From Desulfovibrionaceae bacterium (lineage in GTDB: Bacteria; Desulfobacterota; Desulfovibrionia; Desulfovibrionales; Desulfovibrionaceae), in contig JAQVCS010000004.1 of NCBI GenBank assembly GCA_028689675.1, forward strand, positions 62,001-126,000: a DNA stretch of 64,000 bases. The letters are read 5' to 3'. The stretch's first letter is position 1, and the number at the start of each line of letters is the position of its first letter. The notes below the pieces were generated by a model, which did not search any database, was not told the DNA's origin, and was given only the letters and a program-made list of their open reading frames with translations. Below, piece by piece: positions 1-9,640 of this stretch. Position numbers and translations under genes: made by a program.

Positions 1-1295
1 AAGGCATCCAGCGTTTGTTTGCTTTCTGTTTCTGTGGGCTCTGGCATCAGGCATTCTTTAACAATAAGGGGAAAGTAGATGGTGGGCGCGTGATAGCCAC
101 GGTCGAGCAGGCCTTTGGCAATATCCAGCGCACGCTGCCCTTCGGGGGCAGAGGCCACAAATTCGTGCATGCACACGCGGTTATAGGGGATGTCCAGCGT
201 ATCTTGCAGCACCACGCGCAAGTAGTTGGCATTCAGCACGGCAAAGGTAGATGCACGCCGCAAGCCCTCGCCACCAAGGCGCTCAATATAAGCAAGGCCG
301 CGCACCACTATGCCAAAATTGCCATAAAAAGGAGCAATATGCCCTATACTTTTGGGGTAATCAAAGTTTAAAAAGAAGCTGTCATCGGCACGCTTTTCCA
401 CCCTGCCCACGGGCAGATAGGGCAGCAGCTTTTCGCTTACGCCCACAGGGCCTGCGCCAGGGCCACCGCCACCGTGGGGGGTGGCAAAGGTTTTGTGCAC
501 ATTCAAATGCACCACGTCAAAGCCCACATCGCCCACGCGCATCTGCCCCAACACGGCATTCATATTGGCGCCGTCATAATACAACAGGGCATCAACCTTG
601 CGTAATTTCTCCACAATTTGCGGCAAATGCGTTTCAAACAAGCCCAAGGTATTGGGGCAGGTCATCATTAAAGCAGCCACATCGTCATCAAGGGCGGCTT
701 CCAGCGTTTCTGGGTCGATCATGCCGTCTTTTGATTCAATATTAACAATATCATAGCCAGCCAGCACGGCAGAGGCTGGGTTTGTGCCATGGGCAGAATC
801 GGGCACAATAATTTTTGTTTTCTTGTTGCCCTTGTCTTTATGATACGCGGCAATAAGCTTAACGCCAGTAAATTCGCCATTAGCGCCAGCCATGGGCTGC
901 AAGGTATAGCCAGCCATGCCCGTAATTTCTTTCAGCGCCTGCTCCATATCCCACAGGCATTGTAATGCGCCCTGCGTGTAGCGCTCCCCTTCGGGCATTT
1001 GCGCCAGCAGGGGGTGCAGGCGGGTAAAGCCGGGCAAGGCCGCCGCCTGCTCGGTAAACTTGGGGTTATATTTCATGGTGCATGAGCCAAGGGGGTAAAA
1101 ATGGCTGTCCACACCAAAATTTTGCTGTGAAAGGCGGGTGAAATGCCGCACCACGTCCAGCTCGGAAAGTTCGGGCAGCTGCGGCTCTACTTTACGCAGC
1201 AAGTGCGCGGACAAAAGCTCTGCCGCACTTTTTTCTGGTTTTTCAGGCAAATAGCCCACGCGACCCGCTACAGATTGAGCAAAAAGGCTTTTCAT
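1..1295 (-). CDS. gcvPB: Glycine dehydrogenase (decarboxylating) subunit 2, partial
   Basis: P-protein beta subunit of the glycine cleavage system. With GcvPA it decarboxylates glycine through PLP and passes aminomethyl to lipoyl-GcvH in the cytoplasm. About 431 codons are visible and the 3' end runs off the left edge. The N-terminus starts MKSLFAQSVAGRVGYLPE, followed by the family segments GSCTMKYNPK and PMAGANGEF. The PLP-lysine motif NVHKTFATPHGGGGPG is intact. The ATG at 1295 overlaps the gcvPA stop by 4 bases (ATGA), so the two subunits are probably translationally coupled. It is the last gene visible in the gcvT-gcvH-gcvPA-gcvPB order. Confidence 0.96.
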   Translation of the reverse strand, partial: MKSLFAQSVAGRVGYLPEKPEKSAAELLSAHLLRKVEPQLPELSELDVVRHFTRLSQQNFGVDSHFYPLGSCTMKYNPKFTEQAAALPGFTRLHPLLAQMPEGERYTQGALQCLWDMEQALKEITGMAGYTLQPMAGANGEFTGVKLIAAYHKDKGNKKTKIIVPDSAHGTNPASAVLAGYDIVNIESKDGMIDPETLEAALDDDVAALMMTCPNTLGLFETHLPQIVEKLRKVDALLYYDGANMNAVLGQMRVGDVGFDVVHLNVHKTFATPHGGGGPGAGPVGVSEKLLPYLPVGRVEKRADDSFFLNFDYPKSIGHIAPFYGNFGIVVRGLAYIERLGGEGLRRASTFAVLNANYLRVVLQDTLDIPYNRVCMHEFVASAPEGQRALDIAKGLLDRGYHAPTIYFPLIVKECLMPEPTETESKQTLDA

Positions 1296-2635
1296 TGTGC
1301 ACCTCCCAAGGCGCTGGCAAGAGCAGAGGCCAGTGCATCAACCTGCTGGCTTGACGTAAGCTCTGTGCAGGCCAGCAGCAAAACATTGTCCATGCCAGCA
1401 TACAGCCCGCCCAAGGGGAAGCCGGGCACAATGCCCTGTGCCATTAGGCTGGCGGCCACGGCTGCGGCAGGCTTGGGCAGCACCAGCGCCACTTCATTGC
1501 CAAAGGGCGCGTCATTGAGCAGGTGCACCCCTGAAATGGCGGTGAGTTTTTCCACAGCCTTACGCGCCATAACCATGCTGTTTTCTGCCACGCGCATCAG
1601 CCCCTGCCGCCCAACAACCGCAAGGTAAATAAGTGCCCGCAAAGCACACAAAGCCTGATTGGAGCAGATATTGGAGGTTGCTTTAGCGCGGCGTATGTGC
1701 TGCTCGCGCGCTTGCAGGGTGAGCACATAGCCTGTTTCCCCGTCCACATCCTTGGTGCGCCCCACAATGCGCCCGGGGAATTGGCGTATGCAATCTTTAC
1801 GGCAGGTCATTATGCCTAAATAGGGGCCACCAAAGTTCAAATATTGCCCTAAAGACTGCCCATCGGCCACGGCCACATCAGCACCCATTTCGCCAGGGGT
1901 TTTGAGCACGCTTTGCAGCACAGGGTACACAGAAATAACAGAAAGCACCTTGTGAGCACGGGCATGGGCAAAGAGCTCGCTAAAATCTTCTACTGCGCCA
2001 AAAAAGTTGGGGTTTTGCACCATAACCGCGGCAGTGTTATCAGTAATGGCAGCCTTGAGGGCGGCCATATCGCTTGTGCCATTTTTGTGCGGCACGGTCA
2101 CAAAGTGCACAATGCCTTCATTATGCCATGTTTCCAGCTGTGCACGCCACAGGGGGTTGATGCACTCATCCACCACAATGCTGTGCCGCTTGGTGTGCCG
2201 CACAGCCATCATAGCCGCCTCAAACAAGGCGCTGCCGCCGTCATACACAGAGGCATTGCAGCATTCCATATCAAAAAGTCGGGCTACAGCTGTTTGAAAT
2301 TCAAAAATAGCCTGTAACGTGCCCTGAGAGCATTCTGGCTGATAGGGAGTATAGGCCGTGTAAAATTCACTGCGCCCTGTCAGGGCATCAATAACACTGG
2401 GCACAGCATGCTGATAAAAGCCTGCACCCAAGAAAGAAATAAGATCGGTGCGGTTTTTGCCAGCAAGGGCTTCCATGCGGGCAAGCACAGCACTTTCTGT
2501 TTTGCCAGCAGGCACATTAAATGAGCGAGGGCGTAATTCTGGGGTGATGTCGGCAAATAAATCATCAAGCGAGGTAAGGCCAATCACGGCAAGCATTTGC
2601 CGTATTTCTGCTTCTGTATGGGGAACAAAGGGCAT
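1292..2635 (-). CDS. gcvPA: Glycine dehydrogenase (decarboxylating) subunit 1
   Basis: P-protein alpha subunit, partner of GcvPB in the glycine decarboxylase step. It begins MPFVPHTEAEIRQML, the usual start of this family, and contains the segment SFLGAGFYQHAVPSVID. An upstream in-frame ATG exists at 2650, but AGGAG lies 6 bases before the ATG at 2635, so I place the start there (447 residues, normal family length). It sits 90 bases downstream of gcvH and overlaps gcvPB by 4 bases, in a glycine-cleavage operon read leftward. Confidence 0.95.
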   Translation of the reverse strand: MPFVPHTEAEIRQMLAVIGLTSLDDLFADITPELRPRSFNVPAGKTESAVLARMEALAGKNRTDLISFLGAGFYQHAVPSVIDALTGRSEFYTAYTPYQPECSQGTLQAIFEFQTAVARLFDMECCNASVYDGGSALFEAAMMAVRHTKRHSIVVDECINPLWRAQLETWHNEGIVHFVTVPHKNGTSDMAALKAAITDNTAAVMVQNPNFFGAVEDFSELFAHARAHKVLSVISVYPVLQSVLKTPGEMGADVAVADGQSLGQYLNFGGPYLGIMTCRKDCIRQFPGRIVGRTKDVDGETGYVLTLQAREQHIRRAKATSNICSNQALCALRALIYLAVVGRQGLMRVAENSMVMARKAVEKLTAISGVHLLNDAPFGNEVALVLPKPAAAVAASLMAQGIVPGFPLGGLYAGMDNVLLLACTELTSSQQVDALASALASALGGAQ

Positions 2636-2724
2636 AACACGCTCCTGCATGTAAAAAAAGGGCGGGCAGGAAAGCCCCCTGCCCCCTCACAAAGAAGGGG
2701 CATAAAGGGGGAAAGACGCAAGGG

Positions 2725-3105
2725 CTAATGCGCTTCGGCAGCGCACACAGCCTCATATTCAGCAGCGCTCAGGCCTGTGGCGGGAGCGCTCAATTTTACG
2801 CGCAGCATCCAGCCCTCGGTAAAGGGCGCGGCATTGACGGTTTCGGGGGCGGCCTCAAGGGCTTCATTAACAGCAATCACTTCACCGCTCACAGGGGAAA
2901 GCAAATCGCTGGCGGCCTTTACCGACTCAACAGAGCCAAAATCTTCACCAGCCGTGACAACATCCCCCACGGCGGGCAGGTCAACATAGGTGATATCGCC
3001 CAGCGATTCCTGAGCAAAATGCGTGATGCCAACAAGGGCTTCATCCCCTTCAACACGCGCCCATTCATGCGTTTTTGCATACAAGAGTTCTGCGGGATTA
3101 GACAT
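2725..3105 (-). CDS. gcvH: Glycine cleavage system H protein
   Basis: Lipoyl carrier protein that shuttles the aminomethyl group between the P and T proteins. It has 126 residues, the usual length. The lipoylated lysine lies in the motif ESVKAASD (residues about 59-66), preceded by the typical [18 protein letters not shown] stretch. A strong ribosome site, GAGGAGG, lies just upstream of the ATG. It sits 31 bases downstream of gcvT in the same operon. Confidence 0.97.
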   Translation of the reverse strand: MSNPAELLYAKTHEWARVEGDEALVGITHFAQESLGDITYVDLPAVGDVVTAGEDFGSVESVKAASDLLSPVSGEVIAVNEALEAAPETVNAAPFTEGWMLRVKLSAPATGLSAAEYEAVCAAEAH

Positions 3106-3136
3106 AGTGCCTCCTCAAAAAAATAACGATAGTAAG

Positions 3137-4222
3137 TTAGGCTAAAGCTATACGAGCCGTGCCTGCGGTATAAAAAGGCAGGCTTGTTACTGTGGCAGGC
3201 AAGCCAGCACGCGCTGTTTGCACCACAAATTCTGTCTGCGCGGCATGGGCAGCATCCACCCAAGCAAAGGCAATGCCATAGCCAAGGCTGGGCGCAAACG
3301 AGCCGCTGGTTATTGTGCCCACAGCTGTGCCGTCGGGCAAGGCAAGGCTATCGCCATTGCGGGCAGCACGGCGGCCTTCCAGTTTTAAGGGCAGCAGCAC
3401 CTGCCGCACTGCACTTGCGCCAGCCTTGCCAACATAGTTGGCCTTACTGCTCAACATTTTGCCCATGCCTGCTTCGGTAGGGTTGTGCGCTGTGTCGAGC
3501 TCATGCCCATACAAGGGCAGGCCAGCCTCTAGGCGCAGGGTATCCCGCGCGCCAAGGCCTGCTGGCTTAACTCGCGCATCGGTCAGCAAAGCCTGCCACA
3601 AGTCCAGCGCTTTGTCCCATGGCAAATACAGCTCATAGCCAAGCTCACCCGTGTAGCCTGTGCGGCTCACCAGCAGGCTTTCCCCAGCAAAACTTGTGCT
3701 GCGGAAGGAAAAATAGGGCAGGTCATGAAAATTTTCTTGCAGCAGGGCTTCCAGCACGTCCACAGAAAGCGGCCCCTGCAAATCAATTTTGGCTGTTTGA
3801 GCAGAAATATTGTGCAGTTGCACACCAGCAGGCATGCGCGCGGCAAGGGCGGCAAAGTCTGAAGCCTCGCATGCGCCATTGACCACCAGCATAAAATCAT
3901 TTTCACCCTTGCGGTAGACAATTAAATCATCCAGCACATTGCCCTCGTCATTCAGCAAAAAGCCATAACGGCATTTGCCAATGGCAAGCGTTTCGAGGTT
4001 GTGGCTTACGGCCTGCGCCAATGCTGCGGCAGCCCCCGCACCCGAAAGCGTAAATTCGCCCATGTGGCAAATATCAAAGACCGATGCGGCTGTGCGCGTG
4101 TGGGCATGTTCGAGCAAAATGCCTTCATACTGAATGGGCATATCCCAGCCAGCAAAAGGAGCCATTTTAGCCCCCTGCGCCTTGTGCCAAGCGCTTAATG
4201 GTGTTTCCAGCAAATGGGACAC
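3137..4222 (-). CDS. gcvT: Aminomethyltransferase (glycine cleavage T protein)
   Basis: Transfers the methylene group from aminomethyl-GcvH to tetrahydrofolate, releasing ammonia. The frame is open to 4321, but the family N-terminus (SHLLETPLSAWHKAQGAK, then MAPFAGWDMPIQYEG) begins at a GTG at 4222. AAGGAGG lies 5 bases before that GTG, so I use it (361 residues, family length). Other family segments are DICHMGEF, SRTGYTGELGYELY and GLGARDTLRLEAGLPLYGHEL. First gene of the leftward gcv operon. Confidence 0.94.
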   Translation of the reverse strand: MSHLLETPLSAWHKAQGAKMAPFAGWDMPIQYEGILLEHAHTRTAASVFDICHMGEFTLSGAGAAAALAQAVSHNLETLAIGKCRYGFLLNDEGNVLDDLIVYRKGENDFMLVVNGACEASDFAALAARMPAGVQLHNISAQTAKIDLQGPLSVDVLEALLQENFHDLPYFSFRSTSFAGESLLVSRTGYTGELGYELYLPWDKALDLWQALLTDARVKPAGLGARDTLRLEAGLPLYGHELDTAHNPTEAGMGKMLSSKANYVGKAGASAVRQVLLPLKLEGRRAARNGDSLALPDGTAVGTITSGSFAPSLGYGIAFAWVDAAHAAQTEFVVQTARAGLPATVTSLPFYTAGTARIALA

Positions 4223-4329
4223 AAAGCCCTCCTTGTTCTTGTAATCCACAACAAACTCTTGCCGCCCCGCCCTCAAGAAGCAGGGGGCAGCAGAGCGCCT
4301 CTTTCCAAAGACAAACAGCATAGCTTTAG

Positions 4330-4357
4330 TAGTGATCCAAGCTGGATGCTATCACTA
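4330..4357. promoter_or_regulatory. Inverted repeat upstream of gcvT (possible operator)
   Basis: Arms TAGTGAT and ATCACTA lie 14 bases apart, about 110 bases upstream of the gcvT GTG. On the minus strand TTGTGC-N17-TAGCAT overlaps it as a weak promoter candidate. Between this repeat and the start codon the transcript can form a GC-rich hairpin (about 4260-4295). The rest of 4223-4540 shows no gene, and I do not see the conserved core of a glycine riboswitch. Confidence 0.35.
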
Positions 4358-4540
4358 AGCTGGTTTTGGCACAAGTGAAAGCAGGGCTTTTCTGAAAAAA
4401 GGTATGCTAAAACGGTGTGTTGCTCAAAATTTCACAATACAGTCTGCCCGTGGCGCCCATGCTTGCCTACCATAATAATAGTGCGCCTTGGGATATACCA
4501 AAGGCGCAACAAAAAAACAAAAGTAAAGGCTATACCCTGC

Positions 4541-5098
4541 CTATTTTTTTGTGGCTGCTGGGGCAGCGCCCTCTTTTTGGCTGCCCTCTGGGGGGACTAT
4601 AGTAATAGCGGGCAGTGCAGGCAGGGGCACTTCTCTATTATTAACAGCATTCATAACAGGCAGGGTGGCATCCCGCACGGCCTTGCCATCCAGCACGCTG
4701 CTGCGTTCCAGCACAACCGTGACGTGCTGGGCTTCACGCCATACCTTTACTTCTTCACGAATAATGGCATCTAAAGCCTGCCGCACAGCCTTTCTTTGTT
4801 CCTGCAAGGCCTGAACAAGAACAGCTTCCGCTTCTGCCATCACCCGCTCTCTTTCTTCTTTTTTAGTATCCTTATAGAGTTTTTCAAGCTCTTTAAGTGA
4901 TTCATTAAACTTTTTTTGTACTTCCTGCAAATTTTCATTTGCTTTTGCTGTAGCTTTTGAGTTCATAACAATAAATTCAGTATCAACAACAGCAATATCA
5001 GTTTTTGAAAAATACCAAATAGCAAATGGACTGGCGCAAAATCCACCAACAATGACCACAAGTAACAATTTTTTCAGTGCCAAAATAAAACTTTTCAT
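4541..5098 (-). CDS. Membrane-anchored coiled-coil protein, OmpH/Skp-like
   Basis: 185 residues. An N-terminal hydrophobic segment (about residues 8-30) reads as a signal anchor or uncleaved signal peptide. The segment AVVDTEFIVMNSKA is followed by a charged heptad-rich helix (about 55-115), as in the periplasmic Skp/OmpH fold or TrbI-like conjugation proteins. The C-terminus is Pro/Ala-rich and ends PAATKK. Start supported by GGGAGA 6 bases upstream of the ATG. It stands alone between gcvT and a long AT-rich gap. The chaperone-like assignment is by shape only, and I cannot name a substrate. Confidence 0.55.
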   Translation of the reverse strand: MKSFILALKKLLLVVIVGGFCASPFAIWYFSKTDIAVVDTEFIVMNSKATAKANENLQEVQKKFNESLKELEKLYKDTKKEERERVMAEAEAVLVQALQEQRKAVRQALDAIIREEVKVWREAQHVTVVLERSSVLDGKAVRDATLPVMNAVNNREVPLPALPAITIVPPEGSQKEGAAPAATKK

Positions 5099-6137
5099 AC
5101 AATATCTCCCAATATATTACAAAAGAACATAATAATTTATGCCATATTCAACACAATACACATAAAAAAAATATCATAAAAGAATATCGCTGGAATTTAC
5201 TGTAGTTTCTTATGCAGTACCCCCTGTAAAAAATATATTTGACATCGTTCCCCCTACCTTAGCAGTGATACCCTAGCAACACAAGGCAAAAACAGGCCAA
5301 AGCCCTTGCAAACATAAGCCCCAAGCTACACGAGTAGCATTATTGCCTATTCAAAAACTATACCATTTTTCTTTCCATCCTGCTCCAGTCCTGTAAATAC
5401 CTGCCAAATCTTAGGACTTCACCCTAGTATATAATAAAAATATATAATAAAATTAAGGCCTATTTTAAAAATACGCTATAAACCTTACGTAAAAAATATT
5501 TGTAATATATCAAGGTTACCTTAGTATTTCAACATAAAAATACTATTATTACAGCAACCAAGCGTCCATAATCATGTTTTCTATTGACAGTAACAGGAAA
5601 ATTGATATAAAAAAACCAAGCCCATTACTAGGGAAGAGACAACATAAGTAGGCTGTCATGGATATTTACCCTTACCTCTTTTCTATTGTACTCGATAGAA
5701 AACCCCTGAATGTCCGTCAGCGTACTGCAACTGTCGGCTTAATACCTATCACCATTGTTCTCGAAAAAATAAATTTCATTTCACTTTCTCTTTTTATAGC
5801 TCAAAAAAGTGTAAAACAAGTATCTTTTATTTTTCACTATTCAAAAATTTTTTCTTTGTACAATAGATTCATATTTTTTAGAAAGTTATTTACAACAATA
5901 GTCAGTAATTTATCTTTTTTACCCTTATATATTTTTAAAAAAATAGCCTATAAGACTGTACGCTTATCTATTGCTCCCCTACCAGCACTGCGCGGATTTA
6001 TTATGATTTCAATTCCCCCTCCAAGCAGGGGCATTCTCCTTATTGCATAATCTATGCAAAATATATCTTATATGGTTTTGTTTCTTTTGCTGTACCGCAG
6101 TATGGCGTAAGGCAAAAGTTCATTTTAGGAGAAAACT
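5099..6137. other. AT-rich 1-kb gap with no convincing gene
   Basis: The stretch is much richer in A+T than its neighbours. The longest frame is 5658-6050 on the plus strand (130 codons, rich in Phe, Ile and Ser, no recognisable domain, no good ribosome site), and I do not accept it as a gene. A consensus-like promoter at 5584-5611 points rightward, so the region may be a long leader for the lactate permease or encode a small RNA. Confidence 0.5.
5584..5611 (+). promoter_or_regulatory. Sigma70-type promoter upstream of the lactate permease
   Basis: TTGACA, a 16-base spacer, TATAAA. It lies about 520 bases upstream of the permease start and is the best promoter match in the gap. A transcript from here would have a long leader. 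Confidence 0.5.
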
Positions 6138-7778
6138 ATGGCTTGGACACAAATTTATTCGCCTACGGGCAGTGTCGTTACCTCAGCTCTCGTTGCGGCT
6201 ATTCCGCTTGGGCTTCTTTTTTACATGCTGGCTGTGCGTCGTGCTAAAGGACATTTGGCAGCGGCTGGCGGCTTGCTTGCGGCCTTTTTGCTAGCTGTGC
6301 TGGTGTGGGGCATGCCTGTTACCACGGCCGTCAGTTCTGTGGCCTATGGTGCTGCCTATGGCCTGTTCCCCATTATCTGGATTGTGCTGACTGCTGTGTG
6401 GGTGTACAACATGACAGTGCAGTCGGGCGAGTTTGAAATTATTAAAGACTCGCTTGCGCGCCTGACAGATGACCGACGCTTGCAGGCTATTTTTATTGCC
6501 TTTGCCTTTGGTTCTTTTATTGAAGGCACCGCTGGCTTTGGCACGCCTGTGGCCATTACGGCGGCCATGCTGGTGGGCTTAGGCTTTAACCCCCTGTATG
6601 CCGCTGGCCTGTGCCTTATTGCCAACACCGCCCCTGTGGCCTTTGGTGCTATTGGTGTGCCTATTATCGTTGCTGGTCAGGTTTCTGGCTTAGATACCAT
6701 GACCATTTCGCAAATTGTTGGCCGTCAGCTGCCCTTCCTTTCTATTGTTGTGCCCCTATGGCTGTGCGTGCTCATGTGTGGCTTCCGCCGCTCTATGGAA
6801 GTGCTGCCCGCTATCATTGTGGCTGGAGTATGCTTTGCTGGCACGCAATTTGTGTTTTCCAACTATCACGGCCCAACCCTGCCCGATATTCTTTCTGCTA
6901 TTGTTACCATTGTAGGTCTTGTTACCCTACTGCGCTTTTGGAAGCCAGCCCATGTGTGGCGCTTTGAAGGCGAAACCCCCACGGCGCTGGAAGGCAGTGG
7001 CTACCCCGTGCGCGTGGTGCTGCGTGCTTGGGTACCCTACATTATTCTTGCTGTTATGGTGTTTTTCTGGGGCTTGCCGCAGTTCAAGGGCATTTTAAAC
7101 GGTATTACTGGTTCCATTGCCACTAAGGGTTTTGCTTGGCCTTTGTTGAATGAAATGGTGCTGCGCACCGCCCCCATTGTTGCTGCCGATGCCCCCTACC
7201 CCGCCTTCTTTGCTGTGAACTGGATTTCTGCTGGCGGCACGGCTATCTTACTTTCTGGCCTGCTGGCTGTGCCCTTTATGCCTGGCTATAGCTATGCCAA
7301 AGCCATTCGCTGCTTTTTCACCACCATTCATCAGCTGCGCTTCCCCATCATGACCATTGCTATGATTCTGGGGCTTGCCTTCTTGATGAACTATTCGGGC
7401 ATGAGCTCCACCTTGGGCTTGGGCTTTACCAAGACAGGCGGCATGTTCCCCTTCTTTGCCCCCCTGCTTGGCTGGATGGGCGTGTTCCTGACTGGTTCGG
7501 ACACTTCTTCCAACGCGCTTTTCTCTGGTATGCAGCGCTCCACAGCTGAAGCTGTGGGCATGTCGCCAGAGCTTGCCGTTGCCTCCAACTCTTCTGGTGG
7601 TGTTACAGGCAAGATGATTTCGCCCCAGTCCATCAGCGTTGCTACCGCAGCAACAAATATGGTAGGGCAGGAAGGCAACCTCTTCCGCTTTGCCTTGGGG
7701 CACAGTATTGCCATGACCCTGTTTGTGTGCGTGCTGACCTATTTGCAGGCCACAGTGTGGAAGGGTATGCTGCCTTAA
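6138..7778 (+). CDS. lldP: L-lactate permease (LctP/LldP family)
   Basis: Inner-membrane lactate:proton symporter, 546 residues, the usual length, with about 12-14 hydrophobic segments. Family stretches include FGSFIEGTAGFGTPVAI (about residues 120-136), NTAPVAFGAIGVPI and the C-terminal GSDTSSNALFSGMQ followed by SSGGVTGKMISPQSI. Start chosen because AGGAG precedes the ATG by 7 bases. In lactate-oxidising Desulfovibrio such permeases import the main electron donor. No lactate dehydrogenase lies next to it here, and it has its own terminator. Confidence 0.95.
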   Translation: MAWTQIYSPTGSVVTSALVAAIPLGLLFYMLAVRRAKGHLAAAGGLLAAFLLAVLVWGMPVTTAVSSVAYGAAYGLFPIIWIVLTAVWVYNMTVQSGEFEIIKDSLARLTDDRRLQAIFIAFAFGSFIEGTAGFGTPVAITAAMLVGLGFNPLYAAGLCLIANTAPVAFGAIGVPIIVAGQVSGLDTMTISQIVGRQLPFLSIVVPLWLCVLMCGFRRSMEVLPAIIVAGVCFAGTQFVFSNYHGPTLPDILSAIVTIVGLVTLLRFWKPAHVWRFEGETPTALEGSGYPVRVVLRAWVPYIILAVMVFFWGLPQFKGILNGITGSIATKGFAWPLLNEMVLRTAPIVAADAPYPAFFAVNWISAGGTAILLSGLLAVPFMPGYSYAKAIRCFFTTIHQLRFPIMTIAMILGLAFLMNYSGMSSTLGLGFTKTGGMFPFFAPLLGWMGVFLTGSDTSSNALFSGMQRSTAEAVGMSPELAVASNSSGGVTGKMISPQSISVATAATNMVGQEGNLFRFALGHSIAMTLFVCVLTYLQATVWKGMLP

Positions 7779-7803
7779 GCATATAACTATATTTGAGTAG
7801 AAA

Positions 7804-7841
7804 AAGGCGTTCTTCGGCATTGAAGAACGCCTTTTGTTTTT
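7804..7841 (+). terminator. Rho-independent terminator of the lactate permease
   Basis: A 12-bp stem (AAGGCGTTCTTC with GAAGAACGCCTT) and a 6-base loop, followed by a T-rich tract. Confidence 0.85.
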
Positions 7842-7942
7842 GTGCCCATGCCCTTCTGGAAGATATTGACAAAAGCCTTATTATTTTCTATTTTGCCAAA
7901 TAGCCAATTTACATACGACACTGCCTACTCGGGAGGTTTTTT

Positions 7943-9028
7943 ATGGTATCATTGAATACAGCCAAGGCAAATTTACTTACACACTGGCGCACCTATGCTC
8001 TGAGGGCGCTGCTTCTTGCCCTCTGGCTGGCAGCATACAGCAGCCTTGTACCTTTTTCTCAATGGCTTACTTACACCTTCTTTGCACTTGAACGCGGCTC
8101 GGCGCTGGGGGGAGCAGTAGAATTTTTCCTCTATGACACGCCTAAAATTCTACTGTTGCTGGTACTCATGGTGTATGCCCTTGCATGGCTGCGTGCAGCC
8201 CTGCACATTGACCGTGTACGCGACTATTTAGCAGGCAAGGGGCGTGGGCTGGGCTATTTTCTGGGGGCAGGCTTTGGGGCAATCACACCCTTTTGCTCTT
8301 GCTCAAGCATCCCACTTTTTTTAGGTTTTACCATGGCGCGCATACCTTTAGGCATTACCATGGCTTTTCTTATCACCTCGCCGCTTATCAATGAAATTGC
8401 CATTGTGCTCTTATGGGGCTTGCTAGGCTGGAAATTCACCCTGCTCTATATCACGGCAGGGCTTGCTGCAGGCATGACTGGGGGCTTTATTATGGATGCC
8501 TTAAAAGCAGAGCGCTGGCTGCAAGATTTTGTGCTTAATCAGCATAAAGCCAGTGCAACAGCAGGTATGCCGCTTAGCATAAAAAACCGCCCTAGAATAA
8601 GCCTGCAACAACGCCACGACTTTGCTCTTGCTGAAATGAAAAGTATTGTTAAGCGCGTCTGGCTCTGGGTTATTTTTGGCGTGGCGCTGGGGGCGGCTGT
8701 GCACGGTATGATTCCGCAAGAATGGGTGAGCCAACACCTTGGCTCTGGGCAATGGTGGTCTGTGCCTGCGGCCGTTGCTGTGGGCATTCCCCTTTACACC
8801 AATGTAACAGGCATTATTCCCATTCTGGAAAGCTTGCTAACCAAGGGGCTGCCCCTAGGCACAAGCCTTGCTTTTTGTATGAGCACCGTGGCAGCCAGCC
8901 TGCCCGAAGCCCTAATGCTCAAGCAAGTTATGCGCTGGCAATTGCTGGCACTATTTCTGGGTATACTGCTTGTTATTTTTACACTGCTGGGCTGGCTTTT
9001 TAATATGATACCCCTTGAGCTGCTTTAA
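7943..9028 (+). CDS. Permease of the ArsP/YraQ (DUF318) family
   Basis: Integral membrane protein of 361 residues with about 8-10 hydrophobic segments in two halves. The signature ITPFCSCSSIPLF (about residues 112-124) with the cysteine pair CSC is diagnostic of the family. The second half has IPLYTNVTGIIPI. ArsP members export trivalent organoarsenicals, while other members have no known substrate, so the substrate here is open. GGGAGG lies 6-7 bases before the ATG. The next feature downstream is prophage debris. Confidence 0.85.
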   Translation: MVSLNTAKANLLTHWRTYALRALLLALWLAAYSSLVPFSQWLTYTFFALERGSALGGAVEFFLYDTPKILLLLVLMVYALAWLRAALHIDRVRDYLAGKGRGLGYFLGAGFGAITPFCSCSSIPLFLGFTMARIPLGITMAFLITSPLINEIAIVLLWGLLGWKFTLLYITAGLAAGMTGGFIMDALKAERWLQDFVLNQHKASATAGMPLSIKNRPRISLQQRHDFALAEMKSIVKRVWLWVIFGVALGAAVHGMIPQEWVSQHLGSGQWWSVPAAVAVGIPLYTNVTGIIPILESLLTKGLPLGTSLAFCMSTVAASLPEALMLKQVMRWQLLALFLGILLVIFTLLGWLFNMIPLELL

Positions 9029-9082
9029 GGATATGCAAAAAGCGCCCCTTGGCGGGCTTGCCTTATAACAGAAGCACAATGG

Positions 9083-9640
9083 TCACTGCAAAAACAAGAA
9101 TAGGCTAAAGCTGTTATACCATAACTCCATAACGGTAATGACCAAACCAATAGGCCCTAAAGCAAACTTCCACGCACTGCCCAGCAGACGCACCCCCAGA
9201 GAAGACGTTTTTGCCGCTGCCCCTTGCCCCGTCATGCGGAATGTGGCAGCCGTGCCACCAACACGGCTAACGAAGTCCACCAGCTCTGGTGCTTTTGCAT
9301 CCATAGAGTTAGAAAGGGCATTGATACCATCGCCGAGCAGGCGCACTTCATCTTGCGTGAGCTTAAAATTAGTGCGCATACCAGTCATAGCAGAGCCAGC
9401 ATCCTCAGCCGACATACCAAAGGCTATTGCCATGACCGCAGCATCCTTTGTAAATGTCAGCAATTCTTTTTGCGCTATGCCTGCTTGACCAGCGGCAGCG
9501 GCAATTTTCGTAAGCCCTTCTGCTGATAAGGGAATTTTCGTACTCATATCTAGCAGGGCATTACTAAAAACCTTAAATTCTTGACTAGTGAAAGATGTTA
9601 CTTTTTTGACATCGGCTACAGGTCTTCGGCTCGCTGCAAA
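9083..9640 (-). pseudogene. Phage tail tape-measure protein, internal fragment
   Basis: The minus-strand frame carries a typical tape-measure segment: SQEFKVFSNALLDMSTKIP, AAAAGQAGIAQKELL, and GGTAATFRMTGQGAA near its end. It lacks a proper start, because upstream the sequence switches abruptly to the portal stump near 9620. It ends soon after FALGPIGLVITVMELWYN, where a full tape measure would continue for hundreds of residues. A remnant on both sides, left by a large deletion of head and tail genes. Confidence 0.8.

Noticed and set aside
4223..4540. Glycine riboswitch upstream of gcvT
   Set aside because: Expected from biology, but I could not find the conserved purine-rich core of either aptamer. 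A covariance search would decide.
5658..6050. 130-codon plus-strand frame following a good promoter
   Set aside because: Composition is what AT-rich DNA gives by chance (Phe, Ile, Ser, Leu), there is no ribosome site and no recognisable domain. Kept only as part of the gap description.
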